From positions 186,001 to 250,000 of the forward strand of contig JACKAV010000006.1 of NCBI GenBank assembly GCA_020634895.1: a stretch of 64,000 bases of DNA, written 5' to 3'. The notes below the pieces were generated by a model. The model saw nothing but the letters and a program-made list of their open reading frames with translations. It searched no databases and was not told where the DNA came from. A program made the position numbers and the translations under genes. The stretch comes from Anaerolineales bacterium (GTDB taxonomy: Bacteria; Chloroflexota; Anaerolineae; Anaerolineales; Villigracilaceae). Positions 16,625-24,270 of this stretch are shown here, in pieces. Numbering within the stretch: position 1 is the first letter of the stretch; each line of letters starts with the position of its first letter.

Positions 16625-18376
16625 TTAGGGAGCTGTATACTCCGCTGTAGGTAAGCCTGCCTCGACCCATCCGCCAAAGCCGCCTTTAAGGCTGCTGACG
16701 TTGGTATAGCCTTCAGAAAGCAGGATGGTCATTGCCATCGTGGAGCGATGTCCGCTGCCGCAGTAGACGACGATCTCAGCGTCTTTGTCTGCGGGCCACA
16801 TGGCTTTGTTGGCGATGAAGCTGTCCAACGGGATGGTCAACAGTTCCTGGTCTACGAGGGCGATCACGCCGTTTTCTGCGAGTTCTTCCGGTGTGCGGAC
16901 GTCGATCACGATTAGGTCAGGTTTTTCGACCAGGTCTGTGTTCAAGGCATCGGGAGCCTTCACACCCCAGCCCGATTCCTTGGCGATATTGACAGCCGTG
17001 TCGATCGGAGCGGTGAGGCTTTCAGCAACTTCAACAACGTTCAGAGCCATCGGTTCAGGCACACCCGCTGCAACAGGGTTACCAGCGGCGACCCAGTCTG
17101 CGAAGGTGGTCTTGAGTGCGCGGACGTCCGTCCAGCCCATGCCGTGAAGCGCGGTCATGGCGATGGTTGCGCGCCAACCGGAACCACAATAGGTGACGAT
17201 CGGGGTGTCAAAACTGGGCAGAAGATCGAGGTGCTGCGCCAATTCGTTCAGCGGGATATTGGTTGCGCCTTCGATGTGTCCACTTTCCTGAACTTCTTCC
17301 ACACTGCGAACATCGAGGAGGAAGGGTGGATTATCTTCAGTCAATTCGATTAGCAGATCATCTGCTTTGACTGCGTTGAAGCCGGTCATGGTTTCGAGCA
17401 TGACGCGGAAGTTGTCTGCAAGGGTGGGTACGCCACCGACGGTTGCATAGCCGGCGTCTTTCCATGCGCCGAAGCCGCCTTGCAGGCTGACTACGTCAGT
17501 GTAGCCGTTGGCGAGGAGCATGGTCATTGCCATGGTGGAGCGATGTCCGCTGCCGCAGTAGACGGCGATATTGGCGTCTTTGGCGGGCCATTCGTCTGCA
17601 CGGGCGATGAACTCTTCGATCGGGATGTTTAAAAGGTTCGGGGTGTCGATAACACCCTTTTCTTCCACTTCAGCGGGTGTGCGGACGTCAATGACGACCA
17701 TTTCAGGATCATCTATTAATGCTGTGTTGAGCAGTTCGGCGGTTGTGATGCCGAATTTCGTGCCGTGGTCTTTGATGCCGGTCAGATAGGCATCCGCAGT
17801 TTCGACGAGGGCGGCATCGAGGGAGGCTGCATCCAGGGCAGCCGCTTCAGGTGCGCCTTCCACAACGGGATTGCCAGCGGCGACCCAGTCTGCGAAAGCG
17901 GTCTTGAGTGCGCGGACATCTGTAAAGCCCATGCCGTATAGTGCGGTCATGGCGATGGTTGCGCGCCAGCCGGAGCCACAGTAGGTGACGATGGGGGTGT
18001 CAAGGCTGGGCAGAAGGTCGGTGTGCTGAGCCAATTCGTTCAGCGGAATATGCACTGCGCCTTCGATGTGGCCGCTTTCCTGGACTTCTTCCAAAGTGCG
18101 GACATCCAGCAGGAAGGGCGGGTTATCCTCAGCCATTTCAGCCAGCAGGTCGTCGGCTTTGACGGCGTTGTAGCCCTTCATGGTGTCGAGCATGGAGCCG
18201 AACATGCTGTTCAGGTCGACAGATTCTTGTTCAGCCGGTACTTCGGCGACCGCTTCTTCCACGACTGCTTCAGTTGCTTCTGTTACAGGTTCGGCAGGAG
18301 CGGGTGAACTACAAGCACCAAGCGTCAAACTAAGTACGAGCAGTAACGCCAAAAACAATTGAAATCTTTTAGACAT
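16625..18376 (-). CDS. Lipoprotein with four rhodanese domains
   Basis: A 583-residue lipoprotein. A signal peptide ending in the lipobox LTLGAC is followed by an acidic Ala/Glu/Val linker and four rhodanese (sulfurtransferase) domains, each with an LLDVR or VIDVR strand and an intact active-site loop: CGSGWR in domains 1 and 3, CGSGHR in 2 and 4. Domains 1 and 3 are almost identical to each other, as are 2 and 4, so a two-domain unit was duplicated (A-B-A'-B'). The start at 18376 is set by AAGGAGAAG 5 bases upstream. It is exported and membrane-anchored, so it could transfer or bind sulfane sulfur outside the cell. It begins 41 bases after the multihaem cytochrome gene and is probably co-transcribed, suggesting a shared role in sulfur electron transfer (inference). 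Confidence 0.92.
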   Translation of the reverse strand: MSKRFQLFLALLLVLSLTLGACSSPAPAEPVTEATEAVVEEAVAEVPAEQESVDLNSMFGSMLDTMKGYNAVKADDLLAEMAEDNPPFLLDVRTLEEVQESGHIEGAVHIPLNELAQHTDLLPSLDTPIVTYCGSGWRATIAMTALYGMGFTDVRALKTAFADWVAAGNPVVEGAPEAAALDAASLDAALVETADAYLTGIKDHGTKFGITTAELLNTALIDDPEMVVIDVRTPAEVEEKGVIDTPNLLNIPIEEFIARADEWPAKDANIAVYCGSGHRSTMAMTMLLANGYTDVVSLQGGFGAWKDAGYATVGGVPTLADNFRVMLETMTGFNAVKADDLLIELTEDNPPFLLDVRSVEEVQESGHIEGATNIPLNELAQHLDLLPSFDTPIVTYCGSGWRATIAMTALHGMGWTDVRALKTTFADWVAAGNPVAAGVPEPMALNVVEVAESLTAPIDTAVNIAKESGWGVKAPDALNTDLVEKPDLIVIDVRTPEELAENGVIALVDQELLTIPLDSFIANKAMWPADKDAEIVVYCGSGHRSTMAMTILLSEGYTNVSSLKGGFGGWVEAGLPTAEYTAP

Positions 18377-18417
18377 TTTCTTCTCCTTGTTAAGAGTTCT
18401 TTTTGTAGCAAGTGCCG

Positions 18418-19704
18418 TTACGGCAGCTTGTGACATCCAGTACAGCTATCATTTTCAAAATCGATATGGCTTTCCGGCATGACCGGTGAGTTGCGAATCC
18501 CTTCCAAATGGCAGGATACACAGGAGTTGGTGACCAGTTCGCTATGGTCGCTGGGTTGCAGCATGGCGTTCAGGAACATATCCACATTTCCGGGAACGGT
18601 TTTTACGATCACAGTCTCGTTGGCTATAAGTTCCTCCTCCCGCACCTTATCGGCTGTGAGGAAAATCTCCGGGTTGCCGTGGCAGGCTTCGCAGCTTGAG
18701 TTCTGAGGCGTGTCAAGTTGAATATTGTGCGGCGTGCTGTATACCCAGGTGGGCAGCGCATCAAAATTCGTCATTAGGTCATCGCCGTAGAATTCATAAC
18801 TGTTCGGTGTGACGGGGACATGCCGCACGGGTACATACTTGTAGGGACGGTCATCGCTTTGCAGGGGATTGCGCCCGATCAGGAAGGTTGTGTACGTTGC
18901 CTGTGTTTCGAAGATCGGGTTTCCGCTCTTCTCGCTGACTTCCACATGGCAGCTATCGCAGCTCGTATACGTCACCGAGTGACAGACCTGACAGGAAATT
19001 TCGGCGCCGTCGCCGTGTTGAGCGTGCATTTGAATACCGTCGGCGCCGTTGGCAACATCTTCGTGACAGTCGGTACACTTCGGGTCTTCCGCGCCGCTCA
19101 AACGATGGGTTGCCGAGGCGGTTTCTTCAGTCATTCCATGCAGGTCCACTCCAGTGTGGCATTTCACGCAGTTCATCCGCGCCTCGCGGAAGTGGACATC
19201 GCCGGGGATGCCCTCGTTCTTGCCGAGGAATTCATTCCCAACCCGGCTGCCGTGACATGCCGTGCAGGAGCGCGTCATGGGCGGGTTCATTTCAAAGACA
19301 TGTCCATCGAAAAATCCGCCGCCAACATTGGCAGGCTGGCTGACGTGACACTCGCCGCAGGTCGTATGGCAGGTGGCGCAGTGATTGCCGAACATTTCTT
19401 CTAACGCAGGGTGGTCTTCAGGGACATTTCCGTTACGGGTGTTGATTTCCGTCCAGTACCCCGCCTGTGTGTTATGCAAACTGTCTGCATAGGCAGAGGT
19501 TTGTTCCTCATGACATTCAGCGCAATACACGTCAGGCTGCGAACTTGGGTCGAGCACCATATCGGTATGCGCCTGTTCCTTATCCGCGACGTTCGTGCCG
19601 CCGTGGCATTGAATACAGGTCAACTTGCCGTGATCGGTTTCCGAAAACGCTTCGTTATCAACTAAAACTTTCTCCCAGGGCTCCAACGGAGCCACCTCGC
19701 CCCC
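18418..19704 (-). CDS. Multihaem cytochrome c, C-terminal part with 12 CxxCH motifs (downstream of in-frame TGA)
   Basis: This open frame runs from just after the TGA at 19705-19707 to the stop at 18418. It has twelve CxxCH haem motifs (CIQCH, CAECH, CATCH, CGECH, CTACH, CVKCH, CTDCH, CQVCH, CDSCH, CEACH, CVSCH, CTGCH) and many additional His that could be distal ligands. It has no signal peptide or Shine-Dalgarno of its own; the first possible start, GTG at 19695, is poor. It is in the same frame as the 76-codon piece upstream, which supplies a lipoprotein signal and a thirteenth CxxCH. Taken as one gene it is a 13-haem outer-surface electron carrier, paired with the four-rhodanese lipoprotein downstream. 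As it stands the part would not be exported for haem attachment. It is either a pseudogene, a sequencing error or read-through. Confidence 0.85.
   Translation of the reverse strand, partial: GGEVAPLEPWEKVLVDNEAFSETDHGKLTCIQCHGGTNVADKEQAHTDMVLDPSSQPDVYCAECHEEQTSAYADSLHNTQAGYWTEINTRNGNVPEDHPALEEMFGNHCATCHTTCGECHVSQPANVGGGFFDGHVFEMNPPMTRSCTACHGSRVGNEFLGKNEGIPGDVHFREARMNCVKCHTGVDLHGMTEETASATHRLSGAEDPKCTDCHEDVANGADGIQMHAQHGDGAEISCQVCHSVTYTSCDSCHVEVSEKSGNPIFETQATYTTFLIGRNPLQSDDRPYKYVPVRHVPVTPNSYEFYGDDLMTNFDALPTWVYSTPHNIQLDTPQNSSCEACHGNPEIFLTADKVREEELIANETVIVKTVPGNVDMFLNAMLQPSDHSELVTNSCVSCHLEGIRNSPVMPESHIDFENDSCTGCHKLP
19679..19693. other. Hairpin immediately 3' of the in-frame TGA
   Basis: On the minus strand GGCTCC-GTT-GGAGCC forms a perfect 6-bp stem whose loop starts about 17 bases after the TGA and begins with G. 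This loosely meets the geometry of bacterial SECIS elements. A stem this short can easily occur by chance in a GC-rich coding region. Confidence 0.35.
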
Positions 19705-19935
19705 TCAGCCAACGCCAGAGGATTCGCTTTCCGCTTCCTCTACCGGGGCGGCAGTATCGATAAGCTGCTGCTTGTCGGTGTGACAAGCCAGACATTCTCC
19801 CGCTTCAGGGATGGGGGTGGGGATGGACTCAGTTTCTGTAGGTGACTCGGATGTTGTGGGTGTTTCTGTCGCGGCGCGGCAGGCTGTAAGCAGCAACATT
19901 CCGGTAAGAAAAATGCCAATGAATTTGAACTTCAC
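19705..19935 (-). CDS. N-terminal lipoprotein part of the multihaem cytochrome, ends at in-frame TGA
   Basis: A 76-codon frame starting with GTG at 19935, 5 bases after a strong AAAGGAGG. It encodes a signal peptide with lipobox LLLTAC, a Thr/Pro/Glu-rich linker and one CxxCH (CLACH), and then stops at TGA 19705-19707. Beyond the TGA the same frame continues without interruption into the twelve-haem part. Its linker resembles those of the other lipoproteins in this window. A 76-residue mono-haem product is possible but odd, so a broken or recoded larger gene is more likely. Confidence 0.75.
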   Translation of the reverse strand: MKFKFIGIFLTGMLLLTACRAATETPTTSESPTETESIPTPIPEAGECLACHTDKQQLIDTAAPVEEAESESSGVG

Positions 19936-20110
19936 GTAACCTCCTTTATTTTTGAATGAGTTTGAATGTCAAATAAGGTTGAAAACAGTAATCGTGCTAT
20001 TTTTCACAATTATTCTTTTTTCCCCTAATATCTGCCAGTGATTTATATAATGTCCCGTTATTCGTTTTGCTAATGGACGCTTATTACGTTTATTGAATTC
20101 CCCGACAAGA

Positions 20111-20143
20111 AAAAAGCCCTGCGGGTTATAACGCAGGGCTTTT
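20111..20143 (-). terminator. Rho-independent terminator (near-symmetrical)
   Basis: AAAAGCCCTGCG pairs with CGCAGGGCTTTT across an 8-base loop, followed by T's on the minus strand. It lies downstream of the transglycosylase-like gene at 20184. The remaining bases up to the cytochrome start at 19935 are AT-rich with no further feature I can support. Confidence 0.85.
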
Positions 20144-20183
20144 ACGCATTACTTTATTTGAATTTTCAGAAAACGCCAAATTT

Positions 20184-21830
20184 TTACTGACTTATATCAT
20201 TCACGTAGTCTACAGCGCCCGAACATGCGCCTGTGAGAAATGGAGAAACGCTATCCCATGTGAGCGGCAGGTCACTGACGCCTTCTGCGCCGGTCAACGC
20301 CTCAGCGAGACAGCCGCCACCCGCGTTGTAATTGACCAGCGTGAACTTCCACAGGTCTTCATACGAAGCGACATCGCTTGGGGATTTTCCGGTGTAGTTG
20401 TATACGACCTGTGCCGTTTGCTCGCAATTGGCGATCAATGTATGTGCAAAGACGCCCACAGAAAAATCTGCCTGAGTCAGGTCCAAACCCAATGGGCAAT
20501 CTTCGCAGGAGGCATCCACACTTCCAACGAGCGCGCGCCGCAATTCTTCCTGCTGGTCTTCTTCGAGGTTGGCATATCCCGCGCCGCAAATTTCAGAGTC
20601 CATCACAAGCGGACAAAACTGGTTGAAGAATGAGCGGTTCCAGAAAAGGGCGGTGTCTGCGCCGTTCTCAGTCAACTGACCCAGCCCGATGTCTCCGGCA
20701 GCGTGGAATATCCCGGGCCAGAACTGACTTTCACGCGCAAATAGATTTTTCAACAGCCTGGCAGGGACGTTGGTTTCCATCGCCGTAGCAAGGATAAGGT
20801 CATCGAACTGGTTCTGCCATTCATTGACCGCTTCGCGCGATCTTTCCAAGCCGCACTGGTTGACGACGTTCCCGGGAGTGAGTCCACCATCCGGGCAGGT
20901 TCCCGCATCCACGGCACCTTGCAGGATGAGGTTTGCGGCGAGATATGTGTAGGGAATGTCGCTGCTAAGGTCTTCGCTTTGATTTGGAGTGCTTAGCCAT
21001 TCAGGAGCGCCGCCAACAGGCGGGAAGGTGTCCCATGTTTCGGCGCAAGTTGCGGATATTTCGCCCTGCCATTGCGAGGAGAGAACATCCACATACCAAT
21101 AGAGTTGATCGGGGTCGCCTTCATCCACTTGTTTGACGCGCACCTGTGCATCGTAGATCAGGCTGCTGTCGCCGTATGAGGAATACGCCCAGAACTCAAC
21201 CGTTACACCGTCATCCCCGGTTTCAGGGATGCGGAATTTACATGTGTCGGTATCGTCGCAGTGGAAGGATTGTCCGTCATAGGTGCCTTCCACGCTGACG
21301 ATCGATTCATTGGGCAGAGGTTCCTGCCCTGTGATAACAAGTGTGGGTTGCGTTTCGCAGATATTGGTGGAGGCGCTGTAAACCGGCTCGCAATCTTCGA
21401 TGGAGATCCATGCGGATGCGGCAGGCAGCTGCATGGCGATCTCTTTTTCCTTTGGGATCGTATCGAGCAGTACGGCGTAGTAACCGTCACATTTGGTGAC
21501 GTTGTTGACATTGCAAAGGGGTTGTGCCACCCAATTCCGATAAATGATCGTCCCGCATTGTTGGAAGACTTCATCTGGCAGGGGCATGCCATCGTGCTCG
21601 ACCGACAATTCGCAGATGGTTGACTTGTCTTTCCAGCTGCGCAGCTCCCAATCGTAGGACATGTAGTCCACTGCGATGATGGAGAAACGGTCAGGACCGG
21701 GGGGAGGATTGGAATCAGAATCAGGCGCAAGGTCCAGGCTGGAGGCGGGCAGCGATCCAGAATTGATCGTCAGGTTGGCAATCACGATCAATATTAGAAG
21801 CAGACGGTTTCCCCAGCGAGGTTTTGTCAT
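20184..21830 (-). CDS. Secreted protein with lytic-transglycosylase-like (SLT) domain
   Basis: A 548-residue exported protein starting at MTKPRWG with a hydrophobic signal segment. The N-terminal half (to about 290) is Cys-rich with strand-like repeats and resembles no domain I know. The region from about 330 has an SLT/lysozyme-like core: FARESQFWPG with the catalytic-type Glu after Arg, then GDIGLGQLTENG, and FTLVNYNAGGGCL near the end, which matches the ES...GLxQ...NYNxG landmarks of soluble lytic transglycosylases. It is likely to act on cell-wall polysaccharide outside the membrane, but the Cys-rich front part is unexplained. It lies immediately downstream of the ccm cluster on the same strand. 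Confidence 0.75.
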   Translation of the reverse strand: MTKPRWGNRLLLILIVIANLTINSGSLPASSLDLAPDSDSNPPPGPDRFSIIAVDYMSYDWELRSWKDKSTICELSVEHDGMPLPDEVFQQCGTIIYRNWVAQPLCNVNNVTKCDGYYAVLLDTIPKEKEIAMQLPAASAWISIEDCEPVYSASTNICETQPTLVITGQEPLPNESIVSVEGTYDGQSFHCDDTDTCKFRIPETGDDGVTVEFWAYSSYGDSSLIYDAQVRVKQVDEGDPDQLYWYVDVLSSQWQGEISATCAETWDTFPPVGGAPEWLSTPNQSEDLSSDIPYTYLAANLILQGAVDAGTCPDGGLTPGNVVNQCGLERSREAVNEWQNQFDDLILATAMETNVPARLLKNLFARESQFWPGIFHAAGDIGLGQLTENGADTALFWNRSFFNQFCPLVMDSEICGAGYANLEEDQQEELRRALVGSVDASCEDCPLGLDLTQADFSVGVFAHTLIANCEQTAQVVYNYTGKSPSDVASYEDLWKFTLVNYNAGGGCLAEALTGAEGVSDLPLTWDSVSPFLTGACSGAVDYVNDISQ

Positions 21831-21899
21831 ATGAATCAAAAAGCCCGCCGCAATTATACCTGTCACAGATATATCACGGCGGACTCTTTTGAAAGGTCT

Positions 21900-22055
21900 T
21901 TATTTTTTGTCGGATTTTTCCATGGATTCGAACGTCTCGAGATCGCGTTTCAGGTTGCGGTTGCGGATGTACATGCTGAAGACGTAAATGCCCATGACGA
22001 TAAAGGTCAAGGCATAACCGAGGATCATGTAGCTTGAGGTATCGGGTGTTTGCAT
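21900..22055 (-). CDS. ccmD: CcmD-like small membrane protein of cytochrome c maturation
   Basis: A 51-residue frame starting at ATG 22055, 12 bases after the ccmC stop and with GGAGA upstream. One hydrophobic helix (about residues 9-28, YMILGYALTFIVMGIYVF) is followed by the basic RNRNLKRDLE and a charged tail ending SDKK. Length, topology and position directly after ccmC match CcmD, which stabilises the CcmABC haem-handling complex. The sequence itself is poorly conserved in this family, so the call rests on topology and context. Confidence 0.8.
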   Translation of the reverse strand: MQTPDTSSYMILGYALTFIVMGIYVFSMYIRNRNLKRDLETFESMEKSDKK

Positions 22056-22067
22056 GAGTTTCTCCAA

Positions 22068-22766
22068 TTACATGGTGACTTTAAGTTTGAGCTGCTCGAC
22101 ATTGTCCTGCAAGTTGCCGAGGCGGATGCGGTGCCAGATCATGTCGATGAAGATGATGGTGAAGGCGAACAGGGCGAAGAAGAAGGCGACTTTCATGTCG
22201 CTGGTCATGCTGAATCCGCCCTGTGCTTCGGCGGACTGGCTGCCGATGACCACAGGGTGAATGGTGCGGAAGAGGCGGATGACCATGAATGTGATGGGCG
22301 CACTGATGCCGCCCAGCAGTGTGTAGACTGCGCCAAAGCGCGCGCGTTTCTCGGGGTCTTCCAAACCAGCCCGCAGCATGAAGTAGGCGATGTAGATCAA
22401 CTCGGTGACAGCGGCGGTCGTGAGGCGCGGGTCCCAGGTCCACCAGGTGTTCCAGGCGGGACGCGCCCAAATGGAGCCGAGCGCAATGGTGATAAAGAAA
22501 AACACGGTGCTGACTTCCACGGCGGCGACTTCGAAGCGGTCCCATTTCATGTCTTTGGTAACGAGGTAAATGATGCCGGAGACAGCCGCGATGACAAATC
22601 CCATGAGACCGACCCAGGCGGTGCCAATATGGAAGTAGAAGACGCGCTGTACATCACCCATGACGGCTTCGGTGGGGGCAAACACGAGGGCGAGGTAGGT
22701 GGACACGCCAAGCACGATAATGGAGAGATAGTCCAAAATCTTTAGAAAAACGGGTCTGGCTTGCAT
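22068..22766 (-). CDS. ccmC: Haem exporter protein CcmC
   Basis: A 232-residue polytopic protein with six predicted membrane helices and the tryptophan-rich haem-binding segment NTWWTWDPRLT (WWD domain). Conserved periplasmic His residues flank it (FYFHIGTAW and FRTIHPVVIG). CcmC presents haem to CcmE and is essential for System I cytochrome c biogenesis. It follows ccmB by 49 bases and precedes ccmD by 12. Confidence 0.95.
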   Translation of the reverse strand: MQARPVFLKILDYLSIIVLGVSTYLALVFAPTEAVMGDVQRVFYFHIGTAWVGLMGFVIAAVSGIIYLVTKDMKWDRFEVAAVEVSTVFFFITIALGSIWARPAWNTWWTWDPRLTTAAVTELIYIAYFMLRAGLEDPEKRARFGAVYTLLGGISAPITFMVIRLFRTIHPVVIGSQSAEAQGGFSMTSDMKVAFFFALFAFTIIFIDMIWHRIRLGNLQDNVEQLKLKVTM

Positions 22767-22815
22767 GAATTACTCCTTGATAAGATTTCGATTTACGATT
22801 TATGACTTGCGATTT

Positions 22816-23505
22816 TTATTCTTCCACGACTGCGTCGAAGACCATGTAGGAGACGGCGAGGAAGATGACATCATAGACGATGAGCAGGTTGAGCGGGGTG
22901 AGGATCTCCGCAAATTCCGCGCCGGTGATGATCCCACCGCTGGCTTTGACGGATGCCAAAAGCACGGGGACGGCAACCGGGAAAAGCAGAATGGGAAGCA
23001 GGACATCGCGCGTCCGCGTTTGGACCGTCATGGTGGAGAGCAAGGTCCCAACGGAGATGTACCCGATGGAGCCGAGCAGCAGTACGCCGAGAAATTCCAA
23101 TTGGAAGATGCGCGTTTCGTTGTAAAGCAGGGCGTACAGCGGAATGACGATGGCTTCCACGACGAGCATGAATGTCAGGTTGCTGATGGCTTTGCCGAAG
23201 AAGATCGCGGCGCGGTCCACGGGGGCGAGCAGAAGACCGTCCATGCAGCCGCGGTCTTTTTCCACTGCCATCGAACGGTTGAGACCGAGCGTCCCTGCAA
23301 AGGCGAAGGTCGTCCACAAGACGCCTGCCGTCACCGACTGGCGGACTTTTACATCCAGCTCCAGTGCGAAATTGAAGATGAGAATGACGAGCATGGAAAA
23401 GACCAGCATGGCGGACAGTAATTCGCGCGAACGGAATTCAGCCGCAAGGTCTTTGCTTGCGATCGCCAATGTGGCTTTGAGGAAGGAAGGTGTGGGTTGT
23501 TTCAT
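22816..23505 (-). CDS. ccmB: Haem exporter protein CcmB
   Basis: A 229-residue membrane protein with about six hydrophobic segments. It starts with a cytosolic helix (LAIASKDLAAEFRSRELLSA) and has FAGTLGLNRSMAVEKDRGCM, both typical for CcmB, the permease subunit of the CcmAB transporter whose ATP hydrolysis releases holo-CcmE from CcmC. It begins 14 bases after the ccmA stop. All landmarks of the family are present. Confidence 0.93.
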   Translation of the reverse strand: MKQPTPSFLKATLAIASKDLAAEFRSRELLSAMLVFSMLVILIFNFALELDVKVRQSVTAGVLWTTFAFAGTLGLNRSMAVEKDRGCMDGLLLAPVDRAAIFFGKAISNLTFMLVVEAIVIPLYALLYNETRIFQLEFLGVLLLGSIGYISVGTLLSTMTVQTRTRDVLLPILLFPVAVPVLLASVKASGGIITGAEFAEILTPLNLLIVYDVIFLAVSYMVFDAVVEE

Positions 23506-23519
23506 AAGCGGACGCCGTT

Positions 23520-24218
23520 TTACATTTCCAATGCTTTTTTGTAGAAATCGAGCAGGTTGGAATTCTTGAAATCTTCGCGGGTGCCTGACGCTGTTATAAC
23601 ACCACGGGAGAGCACATCGAAACGGGTGGCGAGTTCTTCGGCGCGGGCGAGATCGTGTGAGGTCATCACAACAGTGCGTCCCTTTGCGGCGACGGAGCGC
23701 AGGACTTCGTCCAGCATTTCGGAGGCATCCTGATCGAGACCGGTATACGGCTCATCGAAGAGGACCACTTCCGGGTCGTGGAGGACGGCTCTGCCGATGG
23801 CGAGTCGCTGCTGCATGCCGCGCGAAAAAGTGCGGACGAGGTCGCGGCGGCGGGCTTCAAGCCCCACCATTCCCAGCACTTCGGTGATGCGCTCCTGCTG
23901 GTCGACGATGCCGTACATCCGCGAATAGAAGAGCAGATTTTCTTCGGCGGTCAGGTCGGGGTAGAGCAGCGGCATGTGGGATACCACACCCAGCCTCGCG
24001 CGGACTTTGGCAGATTCATTCGGCAGGGAGTATCCCGCCACTTTGACACTTCCCAGGCTGGGGCGTGAGAGTGAGGCGAGAATCCGCAGGAAGGTGGTCT
24101 TGCCTGCGCCGTTCGGTCCGAGTAATGCCACGAATTCACCGGGCTGCACCGAGAAGTCCAATCCGCGCAGGATGGCTTTCATTCCAAATCGTTTGACGAG
24201 TTTTTTGACTTCGATCAT
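23520..24218 (-). CDS. ccmA: ABC ATPase CcmA of cytochrome c maturation
   Basis: A 232-residue ABC ATPase with Walker A GPNGAGKTT, signature FSRGMQQRLAIGRA, Walker B VVLFDEPYTGLD and the switch His in MTSHDLARAEEL. It partners CcmB immediately downstream. Sequence alone would allow other ABC exporters, but the fixed position in front of ccmB-ccmC-ccmD makes CcmA clear. Confidence 0.93.
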   Translation of the reverse strand: MIEVKKLVKRFGMKAILRGLDFSVQPGEFVALLGPNGAGKTTFLRILASLSRPSLGSVKVAGYSLPNESAKVRARLGVVSHMPLLYPDLTAEENLLFYSRMYGIVDQQERITEVLGMVGLEARRRDLVRTFSRGMQQRLAIGRAVLHDPEVVLFDEPYTGLDQDASEMLDEVLRSVAAKGRTVVMTSHDLARAEELATRFDVLSRGVITASGTREDFKNSNLLDFYKKALEM

Positions 24219-24234
24219 GCGTGATTACTCTGTC

Positions 24235-24263
24235 AATGCGGGGACGATACTCGTCCCCGCATT
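24235..24263. terminator. Perfect intercistronic hairpin AATGCGGGGACGA / TCGTCCCCGCATT
   Basis: A perfect 12-13-bp stem with a 4-base loop between the cytochrome c gene and ccmA. No T-run follows on either strand. It may stabilise or process the ccm transcript rather than end it. Confidence 0.6.
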
Positions 24264-24270
24264 GATGGAA

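Noticed and set aside
19679..19707. Selenocysteine insertion at the cytochrome TGA as the preferred explanation
   Set aside because: The residue would fall in a linker, and no selenoprotein family is matched. A mutation or sequencing error is simpler, so it is listed only as a possibility.
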